A DNA stretch of 6,445 nt from contig PLHN01000205.1 of the NCBI GenBank assembly GCA_003139975.1, forward strand, positions 1 through 6,445, in the 5' to 3' direction. The stretch is from Acidobacteriaceae bacterium. GTDB lineage: Bacteria > Acidobacteriota > Terriglobia > Terriglobales > Acidobacteriaceae. The notes under the pieces are model-generated. The model did not search any database and was not told where the DNA came from. It saw nothing but the letters and a program-made list of their open reading frames with translations. Positions 1 through 6,362 of this stretch are shown here, in pieces (within the stretch, counting starts at the first letter, position 1; each line of letters opens with the position of its first letter). The position numbers were made by a program, and so were the translations under genes.

Positions 1-695
1 ACCATCTGCATGGCGAGCGCGTCAACGTAGATGTGCTGCTTCTCGATCTGCGGATATTCCGCGCCCACTTCCTTGAACACGCGCTGCCACAGACCGCCGG
101 CATGCGTCATGGCGTTCGATTTGTCGCACATCAGCACGCGCCGCCGCCCCGAGCCATCGGCTTTCTTGTTCGCAGCGCAAAAATCGAACGCATACCGGAT
201 GATCCGCTCCACTCCCTTGCGCGTGTTCACATCTTCCTGAATGGCGATTTCATCGGCCGTGCCCTGCTTGAAAACTCCACCAAGATCGCCATAGACGCCC
301 TCGGTGTTCTCGCGAATGACCACAAAATCCACGTCCTTGGGCTCGATTCCCTTCAGGGGACAAAGCGAGGCATCCAGCAACCGCACCGGGCGCACGTTGG
401 CATACAGATCCAGCTTGCTGCGCATCCCCAGCAGGATTTCTTTGGCATGAACGTTGGAAGGCACGCGCGGGTCGCCAAACGCCCCGACAAGAATCGCATC
501 AAAATCACGGGCGAGCATGGCGAATCCATCCGCCGGCACCGTGGTCTTATCGGCCAGATAGCGGTCCGCGCCCCAGTCCAATGGAGTAAAGCGGACCGCC
601 GCGCCGGACGCTTGAACCGCTTTCACGGCTTCCGGGATTACGTCTTTCCCAATCCCGTCGCCGGGAATCATGGCAATTTTCTTTTCCTGATTCAC
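1..695 (-). CDS. Isocitrate/isopropylmalate dehydrogenase-family enzyme (3-isopropylmalate dehydrogenase-like), C-terminus beyond window
   Basis: Cytoplasmic NAD(P)-dependent beta-decarboxylating dehydrogenase, which oxidises a 2-hydroxy acid and decarboxylates it with Mg2+ or Mn2+. The 231 complete codons begin at GTG 695. Visible motifs are KIAMIPGDGIG (residues 5-16), DWGADRYL (40-47), GAFGDPRVP (71-79), the substrate arginines R92, R102 (NVRPVRLL) and R128 (RENTEG), Tyr135, the catalytic lysine in DKSNAM (K192), and the first metal-binding aspartate in YVDALAMQM (D225). The other two metal aspartates would lie past the edge. Residues 85-92 (KEILLGMR) carry the Leu-Leu pair of isopropylmalate-type pockets instead of the Ser/Asn of isocitrate dehydrogenase. 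However, the DWGADRYL and GDPRVP stretches also recall tartrate/D-malate dehydrogenases, so the substrate is undecided and no symbol is given. The start is chosen for the GAAGG ribosome site 6 nt upstream; an in-frame GTG at 713 would add six residues but lacks such a site. The family call is firm, the substrate is not. Confidence 0.93.
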   Translation of the reverse strand, partial: MNQEKKIAMIPGDGIGKDVIPEAVKAVQASGAAVRFTPLDWGADRYLADKTTVPADGFAMLARDFDAILVGAFGDPRVPSNVHAKEILLGMRSKLDLYANVRPVRLLDASLCPLKGIEPKDVDFVVIRENTEGVYGDLGGVFKQGTADEIAIQEDVNTRKGVERIIRYAFDFCAANKKADGSGRRRVLMCDKSNAMTHAGGLWQRVFKEVGAEYPQIEKQHIYVDALAMQM

Positions 696-701
696 GTAGG
701 A

Positions 702-706
702 CCTTC
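702..706 (-). promoter_or_regulatory. Ribosome binding site of the dehydrogenase gene
   Basis: Minus-strand GAAGG sits 6 nt before the GTG at 695. It favours that codon over the in-frame GTG 18 nt further upstream (713), and fits the family, whose proteins begin only a few residues before the KIAxIPGDGIG motif. Confidence 0.55.
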
Positions 707-725
707 GGGTCACGCAGAACATTTG

Positions 726-734
726 AAGATAGCA
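726..734 (-). promoter_or_regulatory. Possible extended -10 promoter for the dehydrogenase gene
   Basis: The minus strand reads TGC-TATCTT, an extended -10 pattern (TGn then TATnnT). A transcript would start near 719, giving a leader of about 24 nt that includes the GAAGG site. The hexamer 17 bp upstream (ACCATA) does not resemble a -35 element, so this rests on the extended -10 alone. Confidence 0.3.
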
Positions 735-836
735 GAACCGGGCTCGCGTATGGTTCGCCGCGGCATGGGCCCGGCTGTGAGAAAAACCGATTCGGCCGTG
801 TGCTAAGTTTTGCACTTTTCAGGCAACCCCGCTCCA

Positions 837-855
837 GTTGACGTAAATGGTTGAC
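837..855 (+). repeat. Tandem GTTGAC direct repeat overlapping the -35 element
   Basis: GTTGAC occurs at 837-842 and again at 850-855, start to start 13 bp apart. The second copy contains most of the -35 hexamer. This could be an activator or response-regulator half-site pair, or chance. Confidence 0.3.
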
Positions 856-879
856 ATCGGCGGCCAGAAAGCGTATTTA
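851..879 (+). promoter_or_regulatory. Sigma70-like promoter driving the sedolisin gene
   Basis: A perfect -35 hexamer, TTGACA (851-856), is followed by a 17-bp spacer and TATTTA (874-879). The -10 keeps the first three consensus bases but not the final T. The predicted start is near 886, leaving a leader of about 184 nt before ATG 1070. No better -35/-10 pair is apparent between here and the gene, though a closer weak promoter cannot be excluded. Confidence 0.45.
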
Positions 880-888
880 TGTCTCCAC

Positions 889-900
889 TGTACCGGTACA
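889..900. promoter_or_regulatory. Perfect 12-bp palindrome, candidate operator
   Basis: TGTACCGGTACA is its own reverse complement and lies about 10 bp after the -10 hexamer, spanning roughly +4 to +15 of the predicted transcript. A repressor bound there would block transcription initiation. A 12-bp palindrome is expected about once or twice by chance in a window of this size, so the position rather than the palindrome is the evidence. I do not recognise it as the site of a particular regulator family. Confidence 0.3.
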
Positions 901-1056
901 CTCTGTCGCATGACTTCCCTGATCTGGCGGGCCTTTTCGACCATCGCAGTCCCTCAGGTCAGACCAGAGAATGCGGGTCCTGTTCCTGGTCCCGGGAACC
1001 GGATTCAGCCGATGTGTTTTCTACCCGCGTTGCGTGGTCAAAATAATTGCTCTTCC

Positions 1057-1061
1057 AGGAG
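1057..1061 (+). promoter_or_regulatory. Ribosome binding site that fixes the sedolisin start
   Basis: AGGAG sits 8 nt before ATG 1070. The same frame is open back to ATG 971, but that codon lacks such a site, and starting there would bury the signal peptide 33 residues into the protein. Confidence 0.7.
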
Positions 1062-1069
1062 ATTCATCT

Positions 1070-3139
1070 ATGTTCGATGTACGCAAGCTCCACTTCGCAG
1101 TCAGAGTTGTTACCCTTGCAATTCTGACGACCCTTGTTTTAGCCCTCGCCCTTCCCGCGTTCGCGCAGCCGGACGCGCAGCTTCTTGGTCCGGAAGATCA
1201 ATCCAAGCAGATCAACGTTACCTACTGGCTAAAGCAGCACAACAAAGCCGCTCTTGACGAACTGGTCCGTCAGCAATATGACCCAGCTTCGCCCAACTAT
1301 CATCATTGGCTTACGCCCAGCGAATACCAGGCGCGCTTTGCGCCGACCGCCGCCGACATGGCGGTCGTCAACAAGCACCTCGCGGCCAACAACCTGCAAG
1401 TGGTACGCACGGACTCGTTCAACCATGCGGTAACCGCGCGCGGAACCGTAGGCGACATCCAACGTGCCACCGGCGTGCAAATCAACCGGGTGTTGATCAA
1501 TGGGGAGGAGCACCGCCGATACAGCGGAGAGCTGGCTATCTCCGGTGCCGCGGGCAAACTGGTATATGCCGTCCAAGGCCTCACCGATATGACCTACAAG
1601 AGCCTGGCGATGCGGCCCATCGACCCCGATACCGGCAAACCTTTCCCGGCGTTCCCGTTGAATAAGGCGGATCTGGTGAAGTCCCAGACCATCTCGCAGT
1701 ACTTCAACCCACGTTGCCTCCGTGGCACTCAGACCATCCACCTGAAGACGCCCGGCGGCGGCCCTTACGAGATTTACTCCGGCACGCGTTACGGCGGCAA
1801 CATCACCGCGGGCCCTCCGAATCTCCCGCCCTGCGGCTACGACTCAACCCAGATGCAAACCGCGTACGGGCTCAAAGCCGTCTATCAAAAAGGATTCCTC
1901 GGCCAAAACCAGAATATCGTCATTGTCGATTGGAACGGGGACGACTCTATCACGAGCGACGCGAACGCTTTCTCATCAATTAACGGCCTTCCGCCGCTGA
2001 CCACGGACAATTTCGGTATCTTCTACCCGGGCGGCCCGACCAACTGCGGAGGGAATACTTGCGGCGCGGATGTCGAAACCGCTCTCGATGTGGAGTGGGC
2101 ACATGCGATGGCCCCGAAGGCCAATATCGCCCTCGTCCTGGCCCTCGACGCCTCCTTTACCAGCACCGATCTCGCGCTGCTCTACGCGATCGACAACGGA
2201 ATCGGTCCGGTGATTTCCAATAGTTGGGGCGCCTCCGAGGCTGAAATCATAGCAGGCGATCCGAGCGAACTCACCGTCGGGAACAACATCGCTGAGACAG
2301 GCGCCGCGCTCGGCATCTCGCTCAACTTTGCCACCGGCGACAGCGGGGACATCGGGATCGGAGGGAAGGTCAAGTCCGTTGGCTGGCCCGCGTCTTCTCC
2401 TTACGTGACCGCCGTCGGCGGCACCAGCCTCTTTATCGATTCCAACTTCGGCACGGTGCAGACCGGTTGGGGCACTAACATAACCCGCATCGCGAGCTAT
2501 ACCACCGGCTGCGGTCAACCGACCTGCGATCCGGTCCTGCTCGATCCGAACTTCCTCGGCTTCTACGGAGGCGCGGGCGGCGGCACGAGCGCTTATTGGA
2601 CTAAACCGAGCTTCCAGAAAAAATTGCCCGGAACCTTCCGGATGGTTCCCGATATCGCCTATCTGGCTGACCCCTACACCGGAGCTGAATTCGTGGACAC
2701 CGAAGGTGGACAGCAGTTCGTCAGCGTTGTCGGCGGCACCAGCCTTGCCACTCCCATGTTCTCGGGCGTCTGGGCCATCGCCAACCAAGCTGCCGGGCAC
2801 TTGCTCGGCCAGGCCGCGCCCCTGCTTTACAAGCTGCCTGCCGGGACCATCACAGACATTGTGGCCTACAGCGGGCCCAACAACGTCAGCGGCATGACCG
2901 ACAGCCCGCCGCTTCCTCCCACCACCTTCTCGGCTGCGACGCTGGCGTCTCCATTGGAGAACCCGGTGGATCAGGTCGACTTCATGAGTTTGATGTACCA
3001 GGGGACCTCCACCCGCTGGTACGCGCTCACGTTCGGCACCGATTCGTCGTTGAACGCAGTTAAGGGATGGGATAACGTCACGGGTCTGGGAACGCCCAAC
3101 GGCCTCAACTTCATTAATGCGTTTGTCGGCAAGAAGTAG
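1070..3139 (+). CDS. Secreted sedolisin (S53) serine-carboxyl peptidase with pro-kumamolisin activation domain
   Basis: A 689-residue secreted endopeptidase of the sedolisin/kumamolisin family, enzymes that cleave proteins at acidic pH. Residues 1-32 form a signal peptide (basic start, hydrophobic 12-30, likely cleavage after AFA-32). Residues about 40-175 are the activation propeptide, with the signature YDPASPNYHHWLTPSEY and FAPT; it should be removed on maturation. The catalytic domain begins around CGYDSTQMQTAYGL (255-268). The family's catalytic residues are all visible: Glu336 and Asp340 in ETALD, oxyanion Asp424 in ATGDSG, and Ser558 in GGTSLATP. The C-terminal calcium site is suggested by Asp596-Ile597 and Asp668 in KGWDNVTGLGTPNG. 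Six cysteines remain in the mature region; C327/C331 and C481/C486 form close pairs that could be disulfides. The start is set by the AGGAG site and the signal peptide. A strong terminator ends the unit, so it is probably monocistronic. Substrate unknown; nutrient scavenging from protein is likely. Confidence 0.96.
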   Translation: MFDVRKLHFAVRVVTLAILTTLVLALALPAFAQPDAQLLGPEDQSKQINVTYWLKQHNKAALDELVRQQYDPASPNYHHWLTPSEYQARFAPTAADMAVVNKHLAANNLQVVRTDSFNHAVTARGTVGDIQRATGVQINRVLINGEEHRRYSGELAISGAAGKLVYAVQGLTDMTYKSLAMRPIDPDTGKPFPAFPLNKADLVKSQTISQYFNPRCLRGTQTIHLKTPGGGPYEIYSGTRYGGNITAGPPNLPPCGYDSTQMQTAYGLKAVYQKGFLGQNQNIVIVDWNGDDSITSDANAFSSINGLPPLTTDNFGIFYPGGPTNCGGNTCGADVETALDVEWAHAMAPKANIALVLALDASFTSTDLALLYAIDNGIGPVISNSWGASEAEIIAGDPSELTVGNNIAETGAALGISLNFATGDSGDIGIGGKVKSVGWPASSPYVTAVGGTSLFIDSNFGTVQTGWGTNITRIASYTTGCGQPTCDPVLLDPNFLGFYGGAGGGTSAYWTKPSFQKKLPGTFRMVPDIAYLADPYTGAEFVDTEGGQQFVSVVGGTSLATPMFSGVWAIANQAAGHLLGQAAPLLYKLPAGTITDIVAYSGPNNVSGMTDSPPLPPTTFSAATLASPLENPVDQVDFMSLMYQGTSTRWYALTFGTDSSLNAVKGWDNVTGLGTPNGLNFINAFVGKK

Positions 3140-3170
3140 CTTTTAACCGAGTAGTCCATAACAACTCAAG

Positions 3171-3200
3171 ACAGGCCGGGCTTCCCGGCCTGTTTTTTTT
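3171..3200 (+). terminator. Strong intrinsic terminator after the sedolisin gene
   Basis: A perfect 10-bp GC-rich stem (ACAGGCCGGG 3171-3180 with CCCGGCCTGT 3184-3193) has a 3-nt CTT loop, or 9 bp with a 5-nt loop. The last stem base starts a run of eight Ts (3193-3200). It lies 31 nt after the stop codon and should isolate the sedolisin from the downstream transglutaminase-like gene. Confidence 0.93.
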
Positions 3201-3292
3201 GGTCCCGTGTAGCGCCGGCGGCGCGCGCCAGCATCCCTCGTTACCCTCGCCACTTCCCTTCCGCCGCGGTTTCACCAACAATAGAGCTTCCG

Positions 3293-5521
3293 GTGGCTGA
3301 CGCTTCTCTCAATTCCGGCCGGGCCACGATGGCGCAAGCCATTGAGCGCTACTTCAACGTGTCCCTGTTTCTGCTTGTGCTCAGCGGCTTCGGCACTTTG
3401 GCTTCCACCGGAGGCCTGGATCTCACCGCCGTCAGTCTGGTCTGCTTCGCCCTCATCCTCCGCGGGTACCAGCTCGTCACCCGCCGCGACTTTTTCATTC
3501 CGGAACGCTGGACGACCTATCTCACGCTCTTCTACGTGCTGGTCTACATTGCCGATTACTTCTTCCTGTCGCGCAGCTTTCTGACTTCGACCGTGCATCT
3601 GGTGCTGTTCACGATGGTGGTGCGCCTGTTCTCGTTGCAGCGCACGCGCGATCACTACATGCTGGCAGTGCTTTCGTTTCTGATGGTGCTTGCCTCCGCC
3701 GTCCTCACCGTGGGCAGTCTGTTCGTGTTTACTTTTGCCGCGTTCCTGCTGGTTGCCGTCATCACCTTCGTATTGATGGAAATGCGCCATTCCGTCGCCC
3801 AGGAACCCGCCCTCGCCCAGGATCCGCGCCCAACCGATTCCCCGCAGCGCATGGGCTTCAGCTTGCTCGCCATCGCGCCCGCCCTCATGTTCCTGATCCT
3901 GCTGGGCAGCTTTTTCATTTTCTTCTTTCTGCCCCGGGTTTCGTCCCGCTACCTGAGCGCGTACACTCCCGCGAGCGATGTTTCTACCGGCTTCACCGAC
4001 CACGTGCAACTCGGGCGCATCGGCCAGATTCAGCAGTCCAGCGTGGTCGTCATGCACATTGAACTGCAGAATGCCGAATTTCAAAACAATGCCCGCGCCG
4101 GAGACGACCTGAAGTGGCGAGGGGTTGCGCTCAGTACGTTCGACGGAAAATCCTGGTCGAATTCATTTGAGCAAAGGCGGCTCTACCCTTCGCCCGATGG
4201 GATCTATCAGTTGCAAAGGGCGCCTGCTCCACATGTTTTGCCGGTGCGAGCGCATCGTTACCTTCGCTATCGCGTCCTGATGGAGCCGCTCGGAACCAAT
4301 GTCTTTTTCCTCGCCGAGCAGCCCCTCAATCTCACCGGAAATTACCGCGTTGTCGCAACCGACCTCGGCGGGGCCGTCTATAACCTTGACGTTGACCATC
4401 CCATCAACCGCTACGACGCCGAGTCGGAGCTGCCCGAAACCGACCCTGTCGAGCTTCGCCTCGATGCCACTATGTTGCCCGAGGGCGTCGAAGAGTACCT
4501 GAAACTACCCCCACTCGATATTCGTATTTCGCAGCTCGCCCGCCAAATCACTCTGTCCTCGCCGAGCAACTACGACCGCGCATTGGCCATTGAGCTCTAC
4601 CTGCAGGCGCACTTTACTTACACGCTGCAGTTGCCGGACGCCGTGCCGCGTGATCCGTTGGCCAACTTTCTGTTTGAAAGAAAACAAGGCCACTGCGAGT
4701 ACTTTGCCAGTTCGATGGCGGTGATGTTGCGTTCCCTGGGTATCCCCTCGCGAATTGTCACCGGCTTTCGCGGGGGTGAGTTCAACGACCTTACCGGCCA
4801 ATATGTGGTGCGTGCGAGCAATGCCCATTCGTGGGTGGAAGCGTATTTCCCCGGCTCCGGCTGGATCAGCTTCGATCCCACGCCCGTCGGCCCGCTGCCG
4901 CAGCGTACCGGATGGTCACGCTGGCAGCTCTACCTGGATGCCGCCTCCTCGTTCTGGCGCGAATGGATCATCAACTACGACACCAGTCACCAGCGCGTTC
5001 TCGGCCAGGACGCGGTTTCGGGCACACGGCGCCTCCTCGATGCCGCCCGCCGCTGGGTCGCAAAACAGCAGCGCATGCTGCTCCGCTCCGCGCGCCGAGC
5101 GCACAGAAATATTTCGAGCTTTCCTATCGGCTGGCTCGCGGGCGCGATTGCCTTTGCCGCAGCGTTGCTGGTCTTGTTCAATTTCCGCAGCCTGCTTCAC
5201 GCATTGCAGTCGCATCATTTGCGCGCCCATCCTAAACGCTCGCCGCGGGAGGCCGCGACGCTCTGGTACGACAAAATGGTGGGGCGCTTGGCTCGGCTTG
5301 GATGGCGGAAATCGCCGTCGCAAACTCCCAGGGATTTCGTCGCTGCCATTCGCGAGCCCGCGCTGCAAACCCGCGTGGCCACCTTTACGCGGGCCTATGA
5401 GTCGGCGCGCTTCGGCAAGTCGGCAGAGGATGCCGAGTCGCTGCCCAAACTCTTTGAGGAGATCGCAGCCGTGGAAAAACAGGCCCGCGCCCAACCGCCT
5501 GCCCGCAGGGCGGTTGGCTAG
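3293..5521 (+). CDS. TgpA-like membrane transglutaminase-fold protein (DUF3488 / transglutaminase core / DUF4129-like)
   Basis: A 742-residue inner-membrane protein resembling TgpA of Pseudomonas. Residues 20-214 hold about seven hydrophobic segments (near 23-41, 42-60, 76-92, 99-115, 122-140, 142-162, 187-214), the TgpA N-terminal region. A long extracytoplasmic part follows, with the transglutaminase core at about 420-532: Cys468 in GHCEY, His512 in NAHSWVEAY and Asp528 in FDPTP form the triad. A last membrane segment (613-631) leads to a cytoplasmic tail with a DUF4129-like stretch (about 651-710). The fold is shared by transglutaminases and cysteine proteases, so the reaction (crosslinking or cleavage) is not known from sequence. 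GTG 3293 is used, but it has no convincing ribosome site; ATG 3329 (730 residues) is an alternative that keeps all membrane segments. TgpA genes commonly lie beside MoxR ATPase and DUF58 genes; neither is here. The 92 bp after the upstream terminator shows no clear promoter. The stop overlaps the convergent beta-barrel gene. Confidence 0.93.
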   Translation: MADASLNSGRATMAQAIERYFNVSLFLLVLSGFGTLASTGGLDLTAVSLVCFALILRGYQLVTRRDFFIPERWTTYLTLFYVLVYIADYFFLSRSFLTSTVHLVLFTMVVRLFSLQRTRDHYMLAVLSFLMVLASAVLTVGSLFVFTFAAFLLVAVITFVLMEMRHSVAQEPALAQDPRPTDSPQRMGFSLLAIAPALMFLILLGSFFIFFFLPRVSSRYLSAYTPASDVSTGFTDHVQLGRIGQIQQSSVVVMHIELQNAEFQNNARAGDDLKWRGVALSTFDGKSWSNSFEQRRLYPSPDGIYQLQRAPAPHVLPVRAHRYLRYRVLMEPLGTNVFFLAEQPLNLTGNYRVVATDLGGAVYNLDVDHPINRYDAESELPETDPVELRLDATMLPEGVEEYLKLPPLDIRISQLARQITLSSPSNYDRALAIELYLQAHFTYTLQLPDAVPRDPLANFLFERKQGHCEYFASSMAVMLRSLGIPSRIVTGFRGGEFNDLTGQYVVRASNAHSWVEAYFPGSGWISFDPTPVGPLPQRTGWSRWQLYLDAASSFWREWIINYDTSHQRVLGQDAVSGTRRLLDAARRWVAKQQRMLLRSARRAHRNISSFPIGWLAGAIAFAAALLVLFNFRSLLHALQSHHLRAHPKRSPREAATLWYDKMVGRLARLGWRKSPSQTPRDFVAAIREPALQTRVATFTRAYESARFGKSAEDAESLPKLFEEIAAVEKQARAQPPARRAVG
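5475..5501 (-). terminator. Weak possible terminator for the beta-barrel gene
   Basis: Read on the minus strand, CAGGC (5501-5497), a 12-nt loop and GCCTG (5484-5480) run directly into TTTTT (5479-5475). The stem is only 5 bp, and it competes with the 9-bp inverted repeat at 5491-5517. It would end the beta-barrel transcript inside the opposing coding region. Confidence 0.3.
5491..5517. repeat. Inverted repeat at the convergent gene ends
   Basis: CCAACCGCC (5491-5499) and GGCGGTTGG (5509-5517) are perfect reverse complements around a 9-nt loop. The repeat occupies the last codons of the transglutaminase-like gene and directly follows the stop of the opposing beta-barrel gene. On the plus strand no T-run follows. 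On the minus strand TTTTT comes 11 nt after the stem. Confidence 0.6.
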
Positions 5522-6162
5522 AAACGGTACATGACGCCGGCGCCCACGTAGTAGTTATGCTGGCGGCTTACATTCGTGCTGATGTTCGCACCCGTTAACC
5601 CGTTCAGATCCGGTTTCCCCGAGTAGAAGTCGCGGGCTTCCAACCTTGCGCCCCAATTATGGAAAATTAACGCGTCCAAGCCGGCGCCGAACTGAATGAC
5701 CCCAGTATTGCCGCCTCCCGGTCCCTCGCTAGTTCCGTAGAAATTCAAATCCGGGGCGTACCGGAAGCGCCCGTAGCCCCCGCCCGCGCTCACCCAGGGC
5801 GTAAGACTGTCTCTGCCAAAGAAGTTTATTCGCACCGACGGAGTGGCAAACAGCGCTCCAATGTCCTTCGGAATTCCGTAATAGGCGGTGTTCAGATCCA
5901 TCCGAAAGTAGATGGCTACCGGCAGCTCTGCGCGAATTGCCATACCCTTTTTGATCGTGAGCAGCCGCCCGTAGTTGAAGGCAACGGTCTCCTCGTTGCC
6001 AAAGTGAAGCGTGGGATTGAAGGTAAGGCCCGAGTTCAGGACGGTCTGCGTGCTGACGAATGTCCTGCCCGCCGTGAACGACACTTCATTCACCTGCGCC
6101 AAAACGCCGGACGCGAGAAACACCACCGGCACAACCAGGCCTAACAGTCGTTTCACCGCCAT
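5518..6162 (-). CDS. Small outer-membrane beta-barrel protein, function unknown
   Basis: A 214-residue protein with a signal peptide (KR at 4-5, hydrophobic 6-21, likely cleavage after VLA-22). The mature part alternates hydrophobic and polar residues in short strands separated by Gly/Asn/Asp turns, for example VAIYFRMDL (82-90), SVRINFFG (109-116), PWVSAGGGYGRFRY (122-135) and HNYYVGAGVMYRF (202-214). The last residue is Phe in a YRF ending, the signal recognised by the BAM machinery. About 190 mature residues suit an eight-stranded barrel. The sequence has no cysteine and no OmpA-like peptidoglycan-binding domain, so it is a barrel alone, and I cannot name a ligand or transport role. ATG 6162 is preferred (GGAGG four bases upstream); a GTG one codon earlier is nearly on top of that site. 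It converges with the transglutaminase-like gene and diverges from rimO. Confidence 0.85.
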   Translation of the reverse strand: MAVKRLLGLVVPVVFLASGVLAQVNEVSFTAGRTFVSTQTVLNSGLTFNPTLHFGNEETVAFNYGRLLTIKKGMAIRAELPVAIYFRMDLNTAYYGIPKDIGALFATPSVRINFFGRDSLTPWVSAGGGYGRFRYAPDLNFYGTSEGPGGGNTGVIQFGAGLDALIFHNWGARLEARDFYSGKPDLNGLTGANISTNVSRQHNYYVGAGVMYRF

Positions 6163-6166
6163 CACT

Positions 6167-6171
6167 CCTCC
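6167..6171 (-). promoter_or_regulatory. Ribosome binding site of the beta-barrel gene
   Basis: Minus-strand GGAGG is separated by 4 nt from ATG 6162 and by only 1 nt from the in-frame GTG at 6165, so it supports ATG. The spacing is a little short. No clear -35/-10 pair is visible upstream; only an AT-rich patch around 6189-6200 is suggestive. Confidence 0.55.
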
Positions 6172-6322
6172 GCAGAATTGAGCGATCTACTTTATTTCCA
6201 ACAAGGGTAGCACGGCATCGAGGGATCGGCGCATCCTCCGAGTTACCCCCATGATGCCCGCGCCCAATCTCCAGTTCCATCCGATTTGTGCCCGCCTGAT
6301 CCCTCCCGCCGGGCCAGGATGC

Positions 6323-6328
6323 TAAAAT
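6323..6328 (+). promoter_or_regulatory. Possible -10 element for rimO
   Basis: TAAAAT lies 34 bp before the GTG start, in otherwise GC-rich sequence, and would give a transcript starting near 6335. No -35-like hexamer stands 16-18 bp upstream, so this is weak. Confidence 0.2.
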
Positions 6329-6362
6329 CCCTAAGATGCACGTTGCCCCCTGATGATTCCCT

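Larger units (their letters stand above)
696..1069. other. Divergent intergenic region between dehydrogenase and sedolisin genes
   Basis: This stretch of 374 bp separates two outward-facing genes. The left end holds the possible dehydrogenase promoter. The middle holds a tandem GTTGAC repeat, a sigma70-like promoter pointing right and a perfect 12-bp palindrome. The right 170 bp or so would be the untranslated leader of the sedolisin mRNA. Reading frames that cross it (for example an in-frame 33-codon extension of the sedolisin from ATG 971) lack a ribosome site and recognisable protein features, so I treat the region as non-coding. Confidence 0.6.

Noticed and set aside
33..806. A 257-codon plus-strand open frame opposite the dehydrogenase gene
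   Set aside because: The minus strand encodes an unmistakable dehydrogenase with family motifs. The plus-strand translation is His/Arg/Pro-rich with no recognisable domain, and is a GC-driven antisense shadow.
879..1046. Small 55-codon frame in the leader (ATG 879, TAA 1044-1046), possible leader peptide
   Set aside because: It has no ribosome site, its ATG overlaps the end of the -10 box and precedes the predicted transcription start, and the protein is not recognisable.
971..1069. 33-codon N-terminal extension of the sedolisin from ATG 971
   Set aside because: There is no ribosome site there, while ATG 1070 has AGGAG at 8 nt and begins a proper signal peptide.
1976..2800. 274-codon minus-strand frame inside the sedolisin gene
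   Set aside because: It is antisense to a complete protease with intact catalytic motifs, and has no recognisable domain or signal of its own.
3272..4084. 270-codon minus-strand frame opposite the transglutaminase membrane region
   Set aside because: The translation is Gln/His/Glu/Gly-rich, as expected opposite codons for hydrophobic residues, and has no family features.
1070..5521. The idea that sedolisin and transglutaminase-like genes form one operon or a new two-part secretion or toxin system
   Set aside because: A strong intrinsic terminator separates them, both are common stand-alone families in acidobacteria, and no immunity, transport or regulatory gene joins them in the window.
4755..5534. 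Long plus-strand frame in another phase at the 3' end of the transglutaminase-like gene
   Set aside because: It overlaps the triad-bearing frame. Its Arg/Ser/Pro/Ala-rich translation is typical of an off-frame read in high-GC DNA.
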